Source: Vitrella brassicaformis (lineage: Eukaryota > Sar > Vitrellaceae). From it: DNA of 37,019 nt. Shown here one piece after another: positions 10,204-21,600 of this stretch. Location: positions 1 to 37,019 of the forward strand of contig CDMY01000821.1 of NCBI GenBank assembly GCA_001179505.1, read 5' to 3'. The notes beneath the pieces were generated by a model. It worked only from the letters and a program-made list of their open reading frames with translations, had not been told where the DNA came from and did no database searches. Made by a program: the position numbers and the translations under genes. How positions within the stretch are numbered: the stretch's first letter is position 1; every line of letters begins with the position of its first letter.

Positions 10204-12074
10204 TCAAGCGGCGGGTGTGAGTGCCGCGGCGTATTTGGTGCCGACGAGTGTGTTGAACCTCTCGACCTCCTCTTCGCTGCCGTACGCACACTGTGTGCGC
10301 ACGTCAGTGGTCGTGATGGGGATCTCCAGCACAGACTTCTCGCCGTCGGACGACATGCCGCCGCCCTTCTCTATCAGGTATCTGCACACACACAGCCAGG
10401 CAGACAGACAGACAGACATCCCTTGCTTCTCTCCCACACACATCGCATCCAAGGTTCCGTGTCTGCGTGGAGGCATACCCACCCCAATGGTGCGACTTCG
10501 TAGAGGAGTCTGAGTTTAGAGGGGCAGCTGGGGGAGGACGGGGTCACGTACACACCCTTGCCCTTGATCAGCAGCTGATTCACGTCCGGCACCATGCCGC
10601 CAGTGTACCTGAAGTGAAGGCCGCCCAAGCCAAGAAGGATACATACATACATACATAGATTGATGCATCGCATCGATATACAAAGGCAGGCAGGCAGGCA
10701 GGGAGGGAAGGACAGTAGTGGGCCCTGGGCTCACCTGAGCTGGTACTTGTTTCCGAGCCAGTAGTTGAACAGCTCATTGTAGCCCGGATTGTCCTGATTC
10801 AGTATGTATGTATGTCATCGATGAGACAAACGAGACAGACGTCCGTCTGCCTGTGTGGTTGTGTTGTGGTGCGTGTGAATGTGTCCTCCCTTCCCACTGT
10901 GTCAGTCAGTCAGTGAGCGTATACCTACGTACCTACCTGTGTGGCCCTGAGGTTGCCCGGTGCGAAGAGTTTGCCGCTGTCGATGGCTGTGAATGTAGCG
11001 GCGTGGACCCAAGAGCCATGCAGTCCCGTGTAGTCGTCCACGAGGAGGAACTCATGTGCGCCCTCCACACCATCAATGGCAATCGACATGGACGTACGCG
11101 GGCCGTATGTGCACAGACCACCGGCTACCATCTCAGAACCCTTGATGCCCGTCAGCTGCACACACACAAAACACGCAACACGCGACTTGTCGTGGGTGGC
11201 AGGCACAATTCGCTTGCCTGCCTCCCTCCGTCCCTCTCTGACCTTGGTGCCCGGCCAGACTCCAAAGATAGTGCCGACGGCGAAGTTAGTGTCGACGATG
11301 GACGATCCATCCAGCGGGTCAAAGGCCACCGAATACACATCATCGGCACGACCACCGACGTCCTTCTCAATCGGCTCCTCCTCTGACACACATAGGGAAG
11401 AGGCAGGGAGGGAGGGACACATGAGTGGCTGACTTGCCTGCTCTGCTTTGCAGAGTGCAGTGTGGGGCTGGCTGGAGTGCAGTGCATCAGGGCTGCCTGC
11501 CTCTCTGCCCGTTTCCTTTGTCACCTGACGAAGCCGTTGCGATATTGTCGCAAGCTTCGAACTGATCAAACAGGATCTTGTTGGCCAGCACGTCGACAGC
11601 CAACTGAATGCAATCGACACACAGGAAGGCACCGAGATATCTGGATGGATGGACGGACTTGACAGAGAACCTCGCCCACTCACTCTTCTGCCCTCTGTCT
11701 GTTTGCCTGCCATACAATTGATGTGTCTGTGCCCCGTTTACCCTACCCACCTGTTCGTCTCCGAACTGGTTGAAGCACGAGATCTTGTTGCAGCTGGCGG
11801 TGCGCACCTTGTAGCCGATCTCCTTACAGGCGGCAAAGAGGGCTGTGAGGGTCGACTGCAGGCTGGGTGAGATGTTCTGGGCCGTCATCCACTGGTCCAG
11901 CGTCTCGCCCTCCATACGAACACCACGCCTCACATGCGCCCTCCGCACAACAGAGGCAGAGGTGCCACCACGGGGCGTCAGAGGGGCCGCTGGGGCGAAG
12001 GCTGTTCGGCCGGTGAGGGCATGGCCACTCCTCACCACCAGCAGCAGAGCCACAGATGACAGCAACGCCCACAT
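10204..12074 (-). CDS. SBPase: Sedoheptulose-1,7-bisphosphatase, plastid-targeted
   Basis: Seven exons read leftward: 12074-11751, 11603-11525, 11382-11243, 11155-10937, 10793-10735, 10608-10483, 10381-10204; 374 residues. It removes the 1-phosphate of sedoheptulose-1,7-bisphosphate in the Calvin cycle. It carries the FBPase-superfamily metal/phosphate motif DPLDGSS at 156-162, [20 protein letters not shown] and [11 protein letters not shown]. SBPase rather than FBPase is indicated by [18 protein letters not shown] and [10 protein letters not shown]. Residues 1-19 form a signal peptide ([13 protein letters not shown]), followed by an Arg/Ser/Thr-rich transit region with Phe26 near the predicted cleavage. 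This is the bipartite leader of secondary plastids. Cys95 and Cys100 (CNKISC just before FNQFGDEQ) match the spacing of the thioredoxin-regulated cysteines of plant SBPase, so light/redox control is likely. Confidence 0.93.
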
Positions 12075-12228
12075 GATTCGCCTTTGCAGATCTACGAGAT
12101 GAGGACAGACAGACGGCCAATATACACACAATGGGCTGCCGTAAGTCGCGTGGGAAGGCGGAGAGCTGACGGACCCCTGTTCGCGAGCTGGAGCTCGCAA
12201 AAGGAAGAGGCGCGGACAGCTGCAAGCA
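12075..12228. promoter_or_regulatory. Divergent promoter of SBPase and kinase
   Basis: The start codons of the leftward SBPase and rightward kinase genes are 154 bases apart. The region includes a GAGCTGGAGCTC palindromic patch. No TATA box is evident. Confidence 0.4.
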
Positions 12229-15200
12229 ATGGACGGAACGCAGCCACCGGTGATAGCCACAGGCCGTCGCTTCGGTGAGTTACTTCAAAAACGGAAGCCT
12301 CTCCTTTCACACATCTCATCTTGCGCCTGTGTGTGCGTTGGATTGTGCAGGCTCGTATGAGTAAGGGAGGGGCGGGAGCTGCCACGTGTCCGTGACAGCT
12401 AGGAACCGAACACGCCGCTGCCTGCACACGTGTGTGCGTGTGTGTGTGTGTGACTGTTCTGTCTGTCGGCAGGCTGTTGGATCAGATTGGCTCCGGCGCC
12501 AGCTCGTAAGTCCATCCACTCAGTCAACGCACTGACGGCCTTGTGTGTCACTCACGTGTGTTGTTTGACTGCTCGATATCCGTCAGTTATGTGTTTCGGT
12601 GCAAGGCGTTGAGTAGCGGTGAGATTTATGCGGCCAAGATCATCGACCTTCGTTCGTTGCGTCTTCGGCACGATGTCAAGCGCGAGAGGACCAAGCTGCG
12701 GCGCGAGGTGGCGATCCTGCGTCGGATGCACCACACGTGTGTGGTCAACCTGATAGAGGTCATCGAGACGGAGAATGAGCTGTTTCTGGTGATGGAGCTG
12801 GTGCGCTGCGGAGAGCTGTTCTACCGCATAGTGGAGCGCAAGGCGCTCACAGAGGACGAGGCCAAGTACGTCTTCCGGCAGGTGCTCGAGGCCGTCAAGT
12901 ACATGCACTCACAGGGAGTCATTCACAGGGACCTCAAACCGGTACGTACGTACGTACATACCTAATGGCTTGGAGGGAGGGTGGGTGTGGTGTGGTGTGG
13001 TGTGTGGATGGGATGGGATGGCATGCACTTGGCTTGGCCTGTCTGTGTAGGAGAACATCTTGATAGCGGAGATCTTGGATGGGAGCTACTACCGCATCAA
13101 GGTGGCTGACTTTGGTCTGGCCAAGCTGGTGCAGAGCGGCTACAGTGCGGCCAAGACCTTCGTCGGCACGCCGCAGTACTGGGCGCCGGAGGTCATCGAG
13201 GCCGCCAACACGGGATCCGCCTATGGGCCCGCTGCTGACCTATGGTACGTACTCGTGGACGGACGGACGGACGGACGGAGTGACGAGACGCGCGTCTATG
13301 TATTGATGTGTGTGTTGTGTGCATTGAATGCATTGCAATGTGTGTAGGTCGCTGGGTGTGTTGTTGTACGTGATGCTTGGCGGCACATATCCCTTTGACA
13401 CGCGTCGAGGGCCGGTGGAGAAGCAGATTCGAGAGGGCGACTACCACTTCAGATACGCAGCATTCCAAAAAGTCTCCAGGATGGCACTCGACCTCATCAG
13501 GTCACCAACCAACACAACACAACACAAGACGACACAATGCACCCAACAAAGGAAGACGAGCCACACACACATCAATCAATCGTTGAATGGCTATCTGTTT
13601 CTGTGTGAATTGCTGTCTGTCTTGTTGTGTCAGAGGCCTCATGACGGTCAATGTGTCGCGTCGTGTGACGCTCGAGCAGGCCTTCAGCCACCCATGGATG
13701 CAGCAACCTTTCTCACAAAACGTCCCACGTAACACGGCAACAAACAACAAACAAAGGGACAAAAGGCACTCAAACACCCAGCCAGCAATGCGTGTGTGTG
13801 TGTGTGTGTGTTGTGTGCCCGGCCATGCAATCGCAATCAATGTGCCCAGCGCTTCCCGCGATGCATCCGCTTGCGAGTCAGGAGATGCATCCGGCGCCCA
13901 TGCAGCCCTACTCGTCGATTCTGGCGGGCACCTCCATGGACGCCGAGGGGGACCACGCAGACCACACCACAGGGGGCGCCCCACCACATGGCATAGATGG
14001 TGCTGCCATGAGGCCGGCAGACCAGTGTGAGGGGCAGGGTAATGGCCACCACGGGCAGCACTACCAGCCAGACGGCGAAACCGCTGACATGGGTATGCAG
14101 CCAGCCAGCCAGCACCACAGCACAGCATAGCACACGTACCGTACATGCCATGCCATGCACAGAGAGGAAAGAGAGGGACACATGAAAAAATGAGTGAATT
14201 TAATGTGGACATACGGTATGTATGTATGCAGCTGACGTGTCGTCCGGCGGGGCCGCTGGCACCTCTGGTGCCCCTCCCCCCCAGCAGCCCCCGCCTGCGG
14301 CACCTGCGGCCGCCGCGGCCGACTCACAGGCATCATCGCGCCACGCCAAGACCGACAAGACGACGGCTTTCACACTTACAGAGGGGGCTGCTGCGGCCGA
14401 AGCTGTAAGCCGCACAACAACGGCACACAGATCAAGACCCACGCTCACTCACTCATTCACTGTTCCCTGGTCCCTCCCTGGATGTGTGTGTGTGCAGATT
14501 TTTAGTCTTCGCGAGCTGTTTGAGCTGCAGGTGTCGATAGCGTCGCGCTTTGAGATGGCCTGGCTGGCGTTCAGAAACGACAGCAGAATCGCAAGGTAAC
14601 GTACGCAGGCAGGCAGGCCAGTCCTGAGAGGAAGGGCAGACCAAGCGCATCAAGGTTGGCGTCGGTCTGTGCATCTGTCGGCTGTGTGTGTGGTGTAGGA
14701 AAATCCGGACGTGTGCACTTGAGTGTCGAGAGCGGCACTTCCGGTCGACACGGGTCATCAAAGGCGTAAGCACACCAACACCTCACCACACACACAGGTG
14801 GATGGATGGATGGATACATGGCTGTTTGCTCTGTGTGTGTGTGTGTGTGTGTGTGTAGTTTTCGGGTACGTGTGAGTCAGTGCTGGAGGTGCTGCCTGAC
14901 TTGCAGCTGGCGGTCGAGGAGAACGCACCCAAACTGGGAATGGACCTCATGGACGTACGTACGCAACGCAGATGCGTACGTATGGTCATCAATGAGGATG
15001 TGTGTGTGTGTGTGTATGTTCTCCTGCCCTGTTCTTCGGCTGCGGGTGTGTGTGCAGTTGGTCCGCGGCTGGGTTCTCAAGATGAAGGATGAGTCGATGC
15101 AGATACAGACCGACTACACCGCAATGATACGGTCAGTCAGTCAGGCACTCACCCATACCACAACACAGCAAGAGAGGCCATCGACACGGGTGAACGGGAG

Positions 15201-17816
15201 GGACACACCTGCCTGCCTGCCTCAATGTGTGTGTGTGTGTGTGTGTAGTGACATCAACGATTTGATAGAGAGTGCGAGGGAGGCCAAGCGGGCCCGCGAC
15301 CGTCAGTTTCAGCAGAACTACGAGGACTTCCAACTGCAGATAATGCGCCAGCAGCACATGCGGCCGCCGCAGCATGCCATCGGCAGCGACCGTGTCAGGC
15401 TGCAGCTCACCAAGCCGCCCAGCGACGAGGACGTCCACACATCGGCAGCAAACCAGCACAAGGCGGGGGAGAAGGCACCCCAGGGTGGCCCTGCTGCTGC
15501 TGGTGGTGGTGGTGCTGGTGGCGACGACGATGGCGACATGGATGCGCCGATAATTGAGGACGTGACGAGCCCTGTGCTGCAGCCACAAGTGTCGCTGCCC
15601 GAGTCAGACGAGAGCAAGGGGCCCGGAGCACACACCGCACCTACTCCACAGGTACGTACGCACGTAAGTAGGTCGCTTAGCAAGGCGTAGACGCCTCTCT
15701 GGGCTGTCTTTCGTCACCCATTTCCCCTCTGTATGGTGCACAGCAGCATAGCCCTGACGAGGCGGGTCGCGTCCATCGTGGTGCGGCAGGCCACCCGCCC
15801 TTTGCTGCCGTGGCGAGTCTCAACTTCGACGCGGTGCGGAATCGTCTGCTGGACCAGCTGTCGACGGCCATGAGGGATGACGACAAGGAGGGTCGCCCCG
15901 AGGCCACAGCCAAGCGGGAGTGGACCCGCCAGGGGCCTGCAGGGGCGCTCCATGACCGGGAGCAGATCACCGATGAGTTGATGGAGCTGCTCTTCATGAC
16001 CCCTGGCATCTTCAAAATCAACCCCATCACCAAGAAGTGGAATATGGGGCCGCAGGCACTCACGGCTGGCGAAGCGCCCGCTGCACAGGCGGGGAGTGCC
16101 GCAGCTGCTGCTGGGAGTGCAGCAGCTGCTGCTGGGACCGATGGAAACGGGGCAGATCGCAATCAGGTGGGCAAACGTGCGTGGGGTGGGGGACAGGACA
16201 GGAAGAAAGCGAGCAACAAAGGGAGGGAGGGAGGGAGGGAGGGAGGAGAGGCCATCCATCCATCCATCCATTCACTTGCGCGCCAATGAATGGGGACCGG
16301 GTCAGTATGGGTGACTGATTGATATATGGTGTTTGCAACTTGCTGTGGTGTGTGTGTCCGTGTGTGTGACGTGCCAGGTTCTGAAGCCGAGTGATCGTAT
16401 CGATTCGCTGAGTTCTGGCAAGTCCACCGAGGAGGAAGGCAAGAGTCAGCGCAAGGGAACCCCAAAGCAGACAGACCAAGACACATCTGCCGTGGAGGCT
16501 GACGGGGCCGCCAGCAGCAGAGACAACATTGAGGAAATACCCTACTCGGGCAAACGAGGTCCGTAGTGCACACGTGCGGACGGCAGTGCAGTGCACTCGC
16601 TGAAGCTGTCTGTCTGCGTCCCTCCCTCCTACGTATTTCTCTGTCGGTGCGTGCAGGTGTGCGGGGCGACGGTGGTGCGGCCCCGCTGTCTCACACACTC
16701 GCACTCTCTGCCGTCACTGGTGCGTTGCCTTATGAGCAGATAGATAGATGTCACTTAATGCAATGCACGCCACTCCCGACCGACCGATTTCAAGAGGCAC
16801 ACAGACCGACATCCTCATTCTTCTTGTTATATCGTTCGTCAGTTTTGGACAACCAGGCGACCCACCAGTCGGCTCTTCTCATCAAAGGTAAGACAAACAA
16901 CCCTCCCTCCCTCCCAGGCAGAAGTGTCACCGACAGAACTCGCTGTCTTTCCTTCCGTCTGTCTGTCTGTCTGTGTGCCTACAGCTCTCAACGAATTGCG
17001 GAAGATCGATCAGATCCTCAGCAGATGCGCGGTGAGCGGATGAGGGAGCCTGCATGACTGACAGCACGGTGTGTGCAGCATCTGCATGCACACGATTCCG
17101 TCACTTTTCTTTTGTGTCCATCGATATTGTTTGCAGGGCTTCTGGGCGAGGTAAGAGAGGACAAAGGATGGCTTATACCTCCCTCTGTGGTGCAAATGAC
17201 TGATACATACACGGGTGCATGCCATGCAGCATGGACTCCACCATTGAGCGTCTCTCGCAGATGAAGGTCAGTCAGTAAGCAAGCAAGGGAGGTCGGAGGG
17301 AGGGAGGGTGGGTAGATAGAAGCACACCAACCACCCATCCATCCATTGCTGTGCGTCGGTTAGGATCGCACCGAGCGTCTGATTTCTTACGGTGCAACGC
17401 ATCCCAGGTACCCAGCAGGCAGGCAGGCAGGCAGCTAGCAGAGATACACAGATCTATTCATCGACCAACTCATGAATGTTTGTCTCGTCTTGTCTGTGTC
17501 TGTGTCTGTGTCTGTGTGGCCATGTACTCATTCCTGCAGGTTTCGCCAGCGGTTTGAGCAGCGTCTGGAGGAGTATCGTCACTTCTGGGAGCAGCTGAGG
17601 GCTCTCTGCCAGGAGTACCTCAAGGATGCCGCCAAGAGAACTGAGAAAATATACGGTCAGTCAGTCAGTCAGAAGGGCTTACAGACAGGCGTGCCACACA
17701 CACACACACACGGATCAAATTGTCCGGCTTTCTATCTGTGTGTCTGTCTGCTTGGCTCAGAGTTCTTGATAACCGTCGGCGAGACGGCTGATTGTGTCGA
17801 CAGTATGATGGTATAG
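12229..17816 (+). CDS. Serine/threonine protein kinase with long C-terminal region
   Basis: Twenty-four exons with consistent phases: 12229-12274, 12351-12360, 12473-12505, 12587-12941, 13051-13244, 13348-13500, 13634-13728, 13850-14092, 14232-14404, 14498-14595, 14699-14765, 14859-14954, 15058-15131, 15249-15651, 15744-16166, 16378-16558, 16657-16719, 16843-16887, 16985-17031, 17137-17150, 17230-17266, 17364-17407, 17540-17655, 17761-17816. About 1021 residues. The kinase domain (about 18-290) is complete: P-loop IGSGASSYV at 24-32, Lys47, HRDLKPEN at 143-150 with Asp145, DFG at 168-170, APE at 193-195, and a closing SHPW. It most resembles CAMK/CHK2-like kinases but has no FHA domain. It should be active. 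The C-terminus contains Ala/Gly/Gln-rich linkers and several helical, charged segments (REAKRARDRQFQQ, QRFEQRLEEYRHFWEQL) suited to coiled coils. I do not recognise a named domain there. Confidence 0.8.
12351..12360 (+). other. 10-base micro-exon in the kinase gene
   Basis: GCTCGTATGA sits between GATTGTGCAG and GTAAGG. Including it gives FGSYELLDQIGSGASS, the classic lead into a kinase P-loop. Skipping it breaks the frame. Confidence 0.75.
16219..16270. repeat. (GGGA)n and (CATC)n repeats in an intron
   Basis: Six GGGA units and then CATC units in the kinase intron after exon 15 (16167-16377). Confidence 0.85.
17137..17150 (+). other. 14-base micro-exon in the kinase gene
   Basis: Sequence between TTTGCAG and GTAAGAGA. 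It adds GFWA plus two bases and keeps the frame between LSRCA and SMDSTIERL. It is less certain than the 10-base exon because no family alignment supports it. Confidence 0.55.
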
Positions 17817-18659
17817 ACACACGCACCCTCATGCCGACACCTCGTCACCTGCCGCACGTGTGGCTGCTGTCCGTCCGTCCGTCCCCCCTCTGATCCACCA
17901 TCAGGCGATGCTCCCGTCTGCTGCGGTCCCCCCCTGACTGGTCGACTGGTTGATGGCGGTGGGTGAGTGGGCGCGTGAGTGGGGTGTCTGCCCACCGTGT
18001 GCCGCCCACCATTCGTACCGGATGAAGCAGAAGACCCGAATTCGTAGCAGCCATGCAGCCAGCCAGTCAGCCAGTGACGCGACGTGACGCGGTTGAATGA
18101 ATACACAGCCTGGTGGATAGATAGATCGACAGCCCAGCCCAGCCTGTGCAGCGCTGACTTTCGCCTGCACGGTTTGCACCAGTGCGCTACCGATCGCATC
18201 TTGTTGGTCGCCACGACATTCGTACAGATACACACAACGTACATTCATGGCCGGATGAGAGAATGCCGTGACTCGGGTGTCCAAATGCACACACACGAGA
18301 CATTCATATCAATATTTCTGTGTCCATACATCCGTCTCGAGCCACCACACATGATGGCGGGTGCGATGCGCTGCTGAGTGAGGTGAGGTGAGGCTGTCAC
18401 TTGTTGGCATGGCATTCATTGGCCAAGTGAGACGGCAACCAACTCGTGTCCGTGTTGTGTGTACCATTCCGGTTCGTGATCCAATCAGTCATAATTCTGC
18501 ACACAACAAACAGGTCCCACCGAAATCCCCACTACCAAATAAACAACAAAGCTATAGAATACCCTGCCAGTACACTCCCGCTCAACAGAGACTGCCACCC
18601 GACTGTCATCAAACCCCTTCTGAACACCCAGCTGGTGGTCCGGTCAGTAGGTACGTCAG
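17817..18659. other. Spacer between convergent genes
   Basis: It holds the 3' ends of the kinase and the FtsX-like gene. I see no exon-like sequence on either strand, only short repeats and an A/C-rich patch near 18500-18560. Confidence 0.5.
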
Positions 18660-21600
18660 CTAGCTGCACCAGTCGGCCCCCTTGAGTATGAGGGCGACAG
18701 GTGCCTGTGCCACATCCATAGTGGGCACCCATGGCCCAACCACAGCTGTCACCAGCGCCAGGAACACCATAAACCCATACAGCGTAAAGGGAAACAGAAA
18801 TACAAACGGCAGCTCCTGACACACAAACCGACAACGACACACGGGTAATCAATCACTGTTGATGGTCCCTCCCTCGCTTGTCTGTTTGGTTCTTTCCCTC
18901 TTTCTTCACCGACCGAGAAGAGGTTGAACTGTACAGTGAGTGTGATGGCGACAACGCCGCCGAGTACGGTGCCGAGGAGGATGGACGACAGTGTCAGAGA
19001 CAGCGACTCGTACACACCCACACGCACCACCTGCAGTGCACCCGTCGCACCATCGCATCGCATCGCATCGTACCCATCGATGGACATAACACAGCACAGG
19101 TCGACGTGTGCATTTGCCTCCTCTCTGTGAGTGCTTCCTGGCCTGCACTTGGTTGTGAGTGAGTGATATACATACCTCACTCACCTGCCATTTTGAGAGC
19201 CCACACGCCCTGAGGACCTGCATGAATTGACCGCAGGCAGAAAGAACCACAGTCCACATTTTGTTCGCCGTGCCCTCACATCTTTTGGTGCATGTCACGT
19301 ACCCCGATCTCCCACATATTCTGGTGCATGGGACGATTGATTAATGAACGAACCGAGGTGCGGTGCATGAACACACAGACAGACAGACAGACAGACGAAC
19401 GGCCGCGTGCAGAATGAATGCGTCAGTAACCTTCGTCGATCGATTCGGTCAGCTTGCAATGCGTACCTCTCGGACATTGGCGCTCGAGGACGTCCACAAC
19501 AGGAAGAAGGCCAAAACGAAGGCGATGATCGCACACACGGCAAAGAACACCTGCCGAAAACAGCCACACACATTTGTCTGTCTGTCTTACACGTTGGTTG
19601 CTATGCCGCGTGCCGTGCGCACCTCACCTGCAGCAGATCGGCCGCCGTCTGTGTGGTCTCTGTCAGCGTCCTCACATCGATGATGGCGTGCGTGTCGTCC
19701 ATTATCGACCTGCAGTGCAGGCAGGAGGCAGCCGCAACGCCAGCCATGTGTATGCGATGCAATGGAAAGAAAACCACACGTCAGTCAGTCAGTTAATCGA
19801 TTTCATTTCGCCCGACCGACCGTATGGTGTTTGTGATGAAGTCCCTCTCGTCGATGGTTGCATTTGGCACCAACCTCACGTATAAGGACGCCTTACCTGA
19901 ATGCACGGCATGCAATCGAATCATACCATACCATACACGCAGGCAGACACACAATTGCATTGCACCATGCAATGCACTCAGACCTCTGCTACCTCCTCAT
20001 CCCATGAGCATTCGTTGTCGTCCGTCCCTGTCTGCTTCCCTCCCTCCCTCCCTCCCTCCCTCCCACCTCTCCCACTTACCGAGCCCTCTTTGTGTGGCGG
20101 CCCGCACGTTTGCCACCGGGCTGCCGATGTTGGCCCCCTCCTGCTGCCCGCCGGGCCCCCCATCTGGCTCGGTATCGTCGCTGTCACCACCAATGCTCAC
20201 CGGTACGTCGGGCGACGGGGGAGGGGGACCTGCCGTGGGACGAGGCGCCTCCGTGTCTGTGCTGTTCTGGCTCCCAGCCAGCGACGACCCCTCGCTCACA
20301 GAGAAACCCGCATAGGCTGCATTTATCGCAGAAGACAAGGGCGGGCAGTCAGTTGGACACTCGTCTGGCTGTGAGCTGCCGTGCCGTGCCGTGCCGTGCC
20401 AAATGTTGGCCTGCCTCATTTACCGCGTGAGGGGTCGGAGTCGCTCATGGATGCGATGGCGGGATCAGAATTACGCACCAGGCCAGACACACGCTGAGTA
20501 TCGTCCCACAGGGACACTGAAGGGGAGGGAGGAAATGATACGGATGCAAGCAAGAGGGCGGGTTGCATGTCATTTGTCTATCATGCGTGTAGGGTAGGGT
20601 ACGCATGGCGTCTTCTGTGGTGTATGCGTCAGGGTATCCCTGTATGAAGGAGAAGCTCGAGAACATGGTCCCAGGGATCTTCCGGACCATCGCACGAACG
20701 ACAGTGCTGTAATACAGCGACTCTCCATTCGTGCCTGCACACAGACAGACAGGCAGGATAGAGTTATGATCTGTCCATTCCTGTCTGTCTGTCCGTCCCT
20801 TGCTCGCAGGTAGCAATCTCATTTAGACTTACCGTCGAGTTTGACCCTGAGAGTGAGCTGCTTGCCTGCCTTCACCGACCATGGGTCGCGCAGGCCCTCA
20901 GGCAACAGCAGCTTCAATGGCTGCAGACTGCTGCTCGACAGATCAGCCTGAATGTAACGGATACATACATACATACGCCGGTAGGTAGGTACAGTTTGCG
21001 TCAGGGCGGTCTTTGTCTGTCTTCCGTACGTACCTTCCTCGTCTTGTTGGTTGTTTCCTGGATGACTTCATCCGACGCATTCCGACCGGCCGTCGTGAAG
21101 CCGGACAAGATGCCCCTACAAAACACACGGATGCGATGGATGCATACTCCCTCAGTCACTCACACCTCGCTGTGCAGTGAGTGCACTGCAGGAATGTGTC
21201 CTGTCTCCCTGCTTACTTTGCGTCCCTCATTCTGGCTGTTCTGTTATCGGGCAGCTGTTCGGTGGGCCCCACAGGGGGATCAACAGAGTAGGTGGCGAAC
21301 AGAGAGGGAACCAGATCATCCGTCGCCAGATCCAAGCCTGTGTATATTTACACAGACAGACAGACAGTCAGACGACAGACAGAAAAACATTGACCCAGCT
21401 GATTGGTGACATCCGTCTGCGCATTCCGTCCGTACCCTTTTGGAATTGTGAGGGTCGAAAGTACTCTTGGAAGATGACGTCAAAGAAATTGCTCTGAATC
21501 CCGCGAAGATTGACGGGCCTGACGACAATCACGCACAAAAGACGTCACACACTCCCTCCCTCCTGCCGTTCCCTCCCTCGATAAGGCTTCCAGCCTTCTC

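Noticed and set aside
16559-16566. Kinase stop codon directly after exon 16 (frame ends with TAG at 16564-16566)
   Set aside because: A GTCCGT donor at 16559 lets the frame continue through eight further phase-consistent exons that encode a helical C-terminus.
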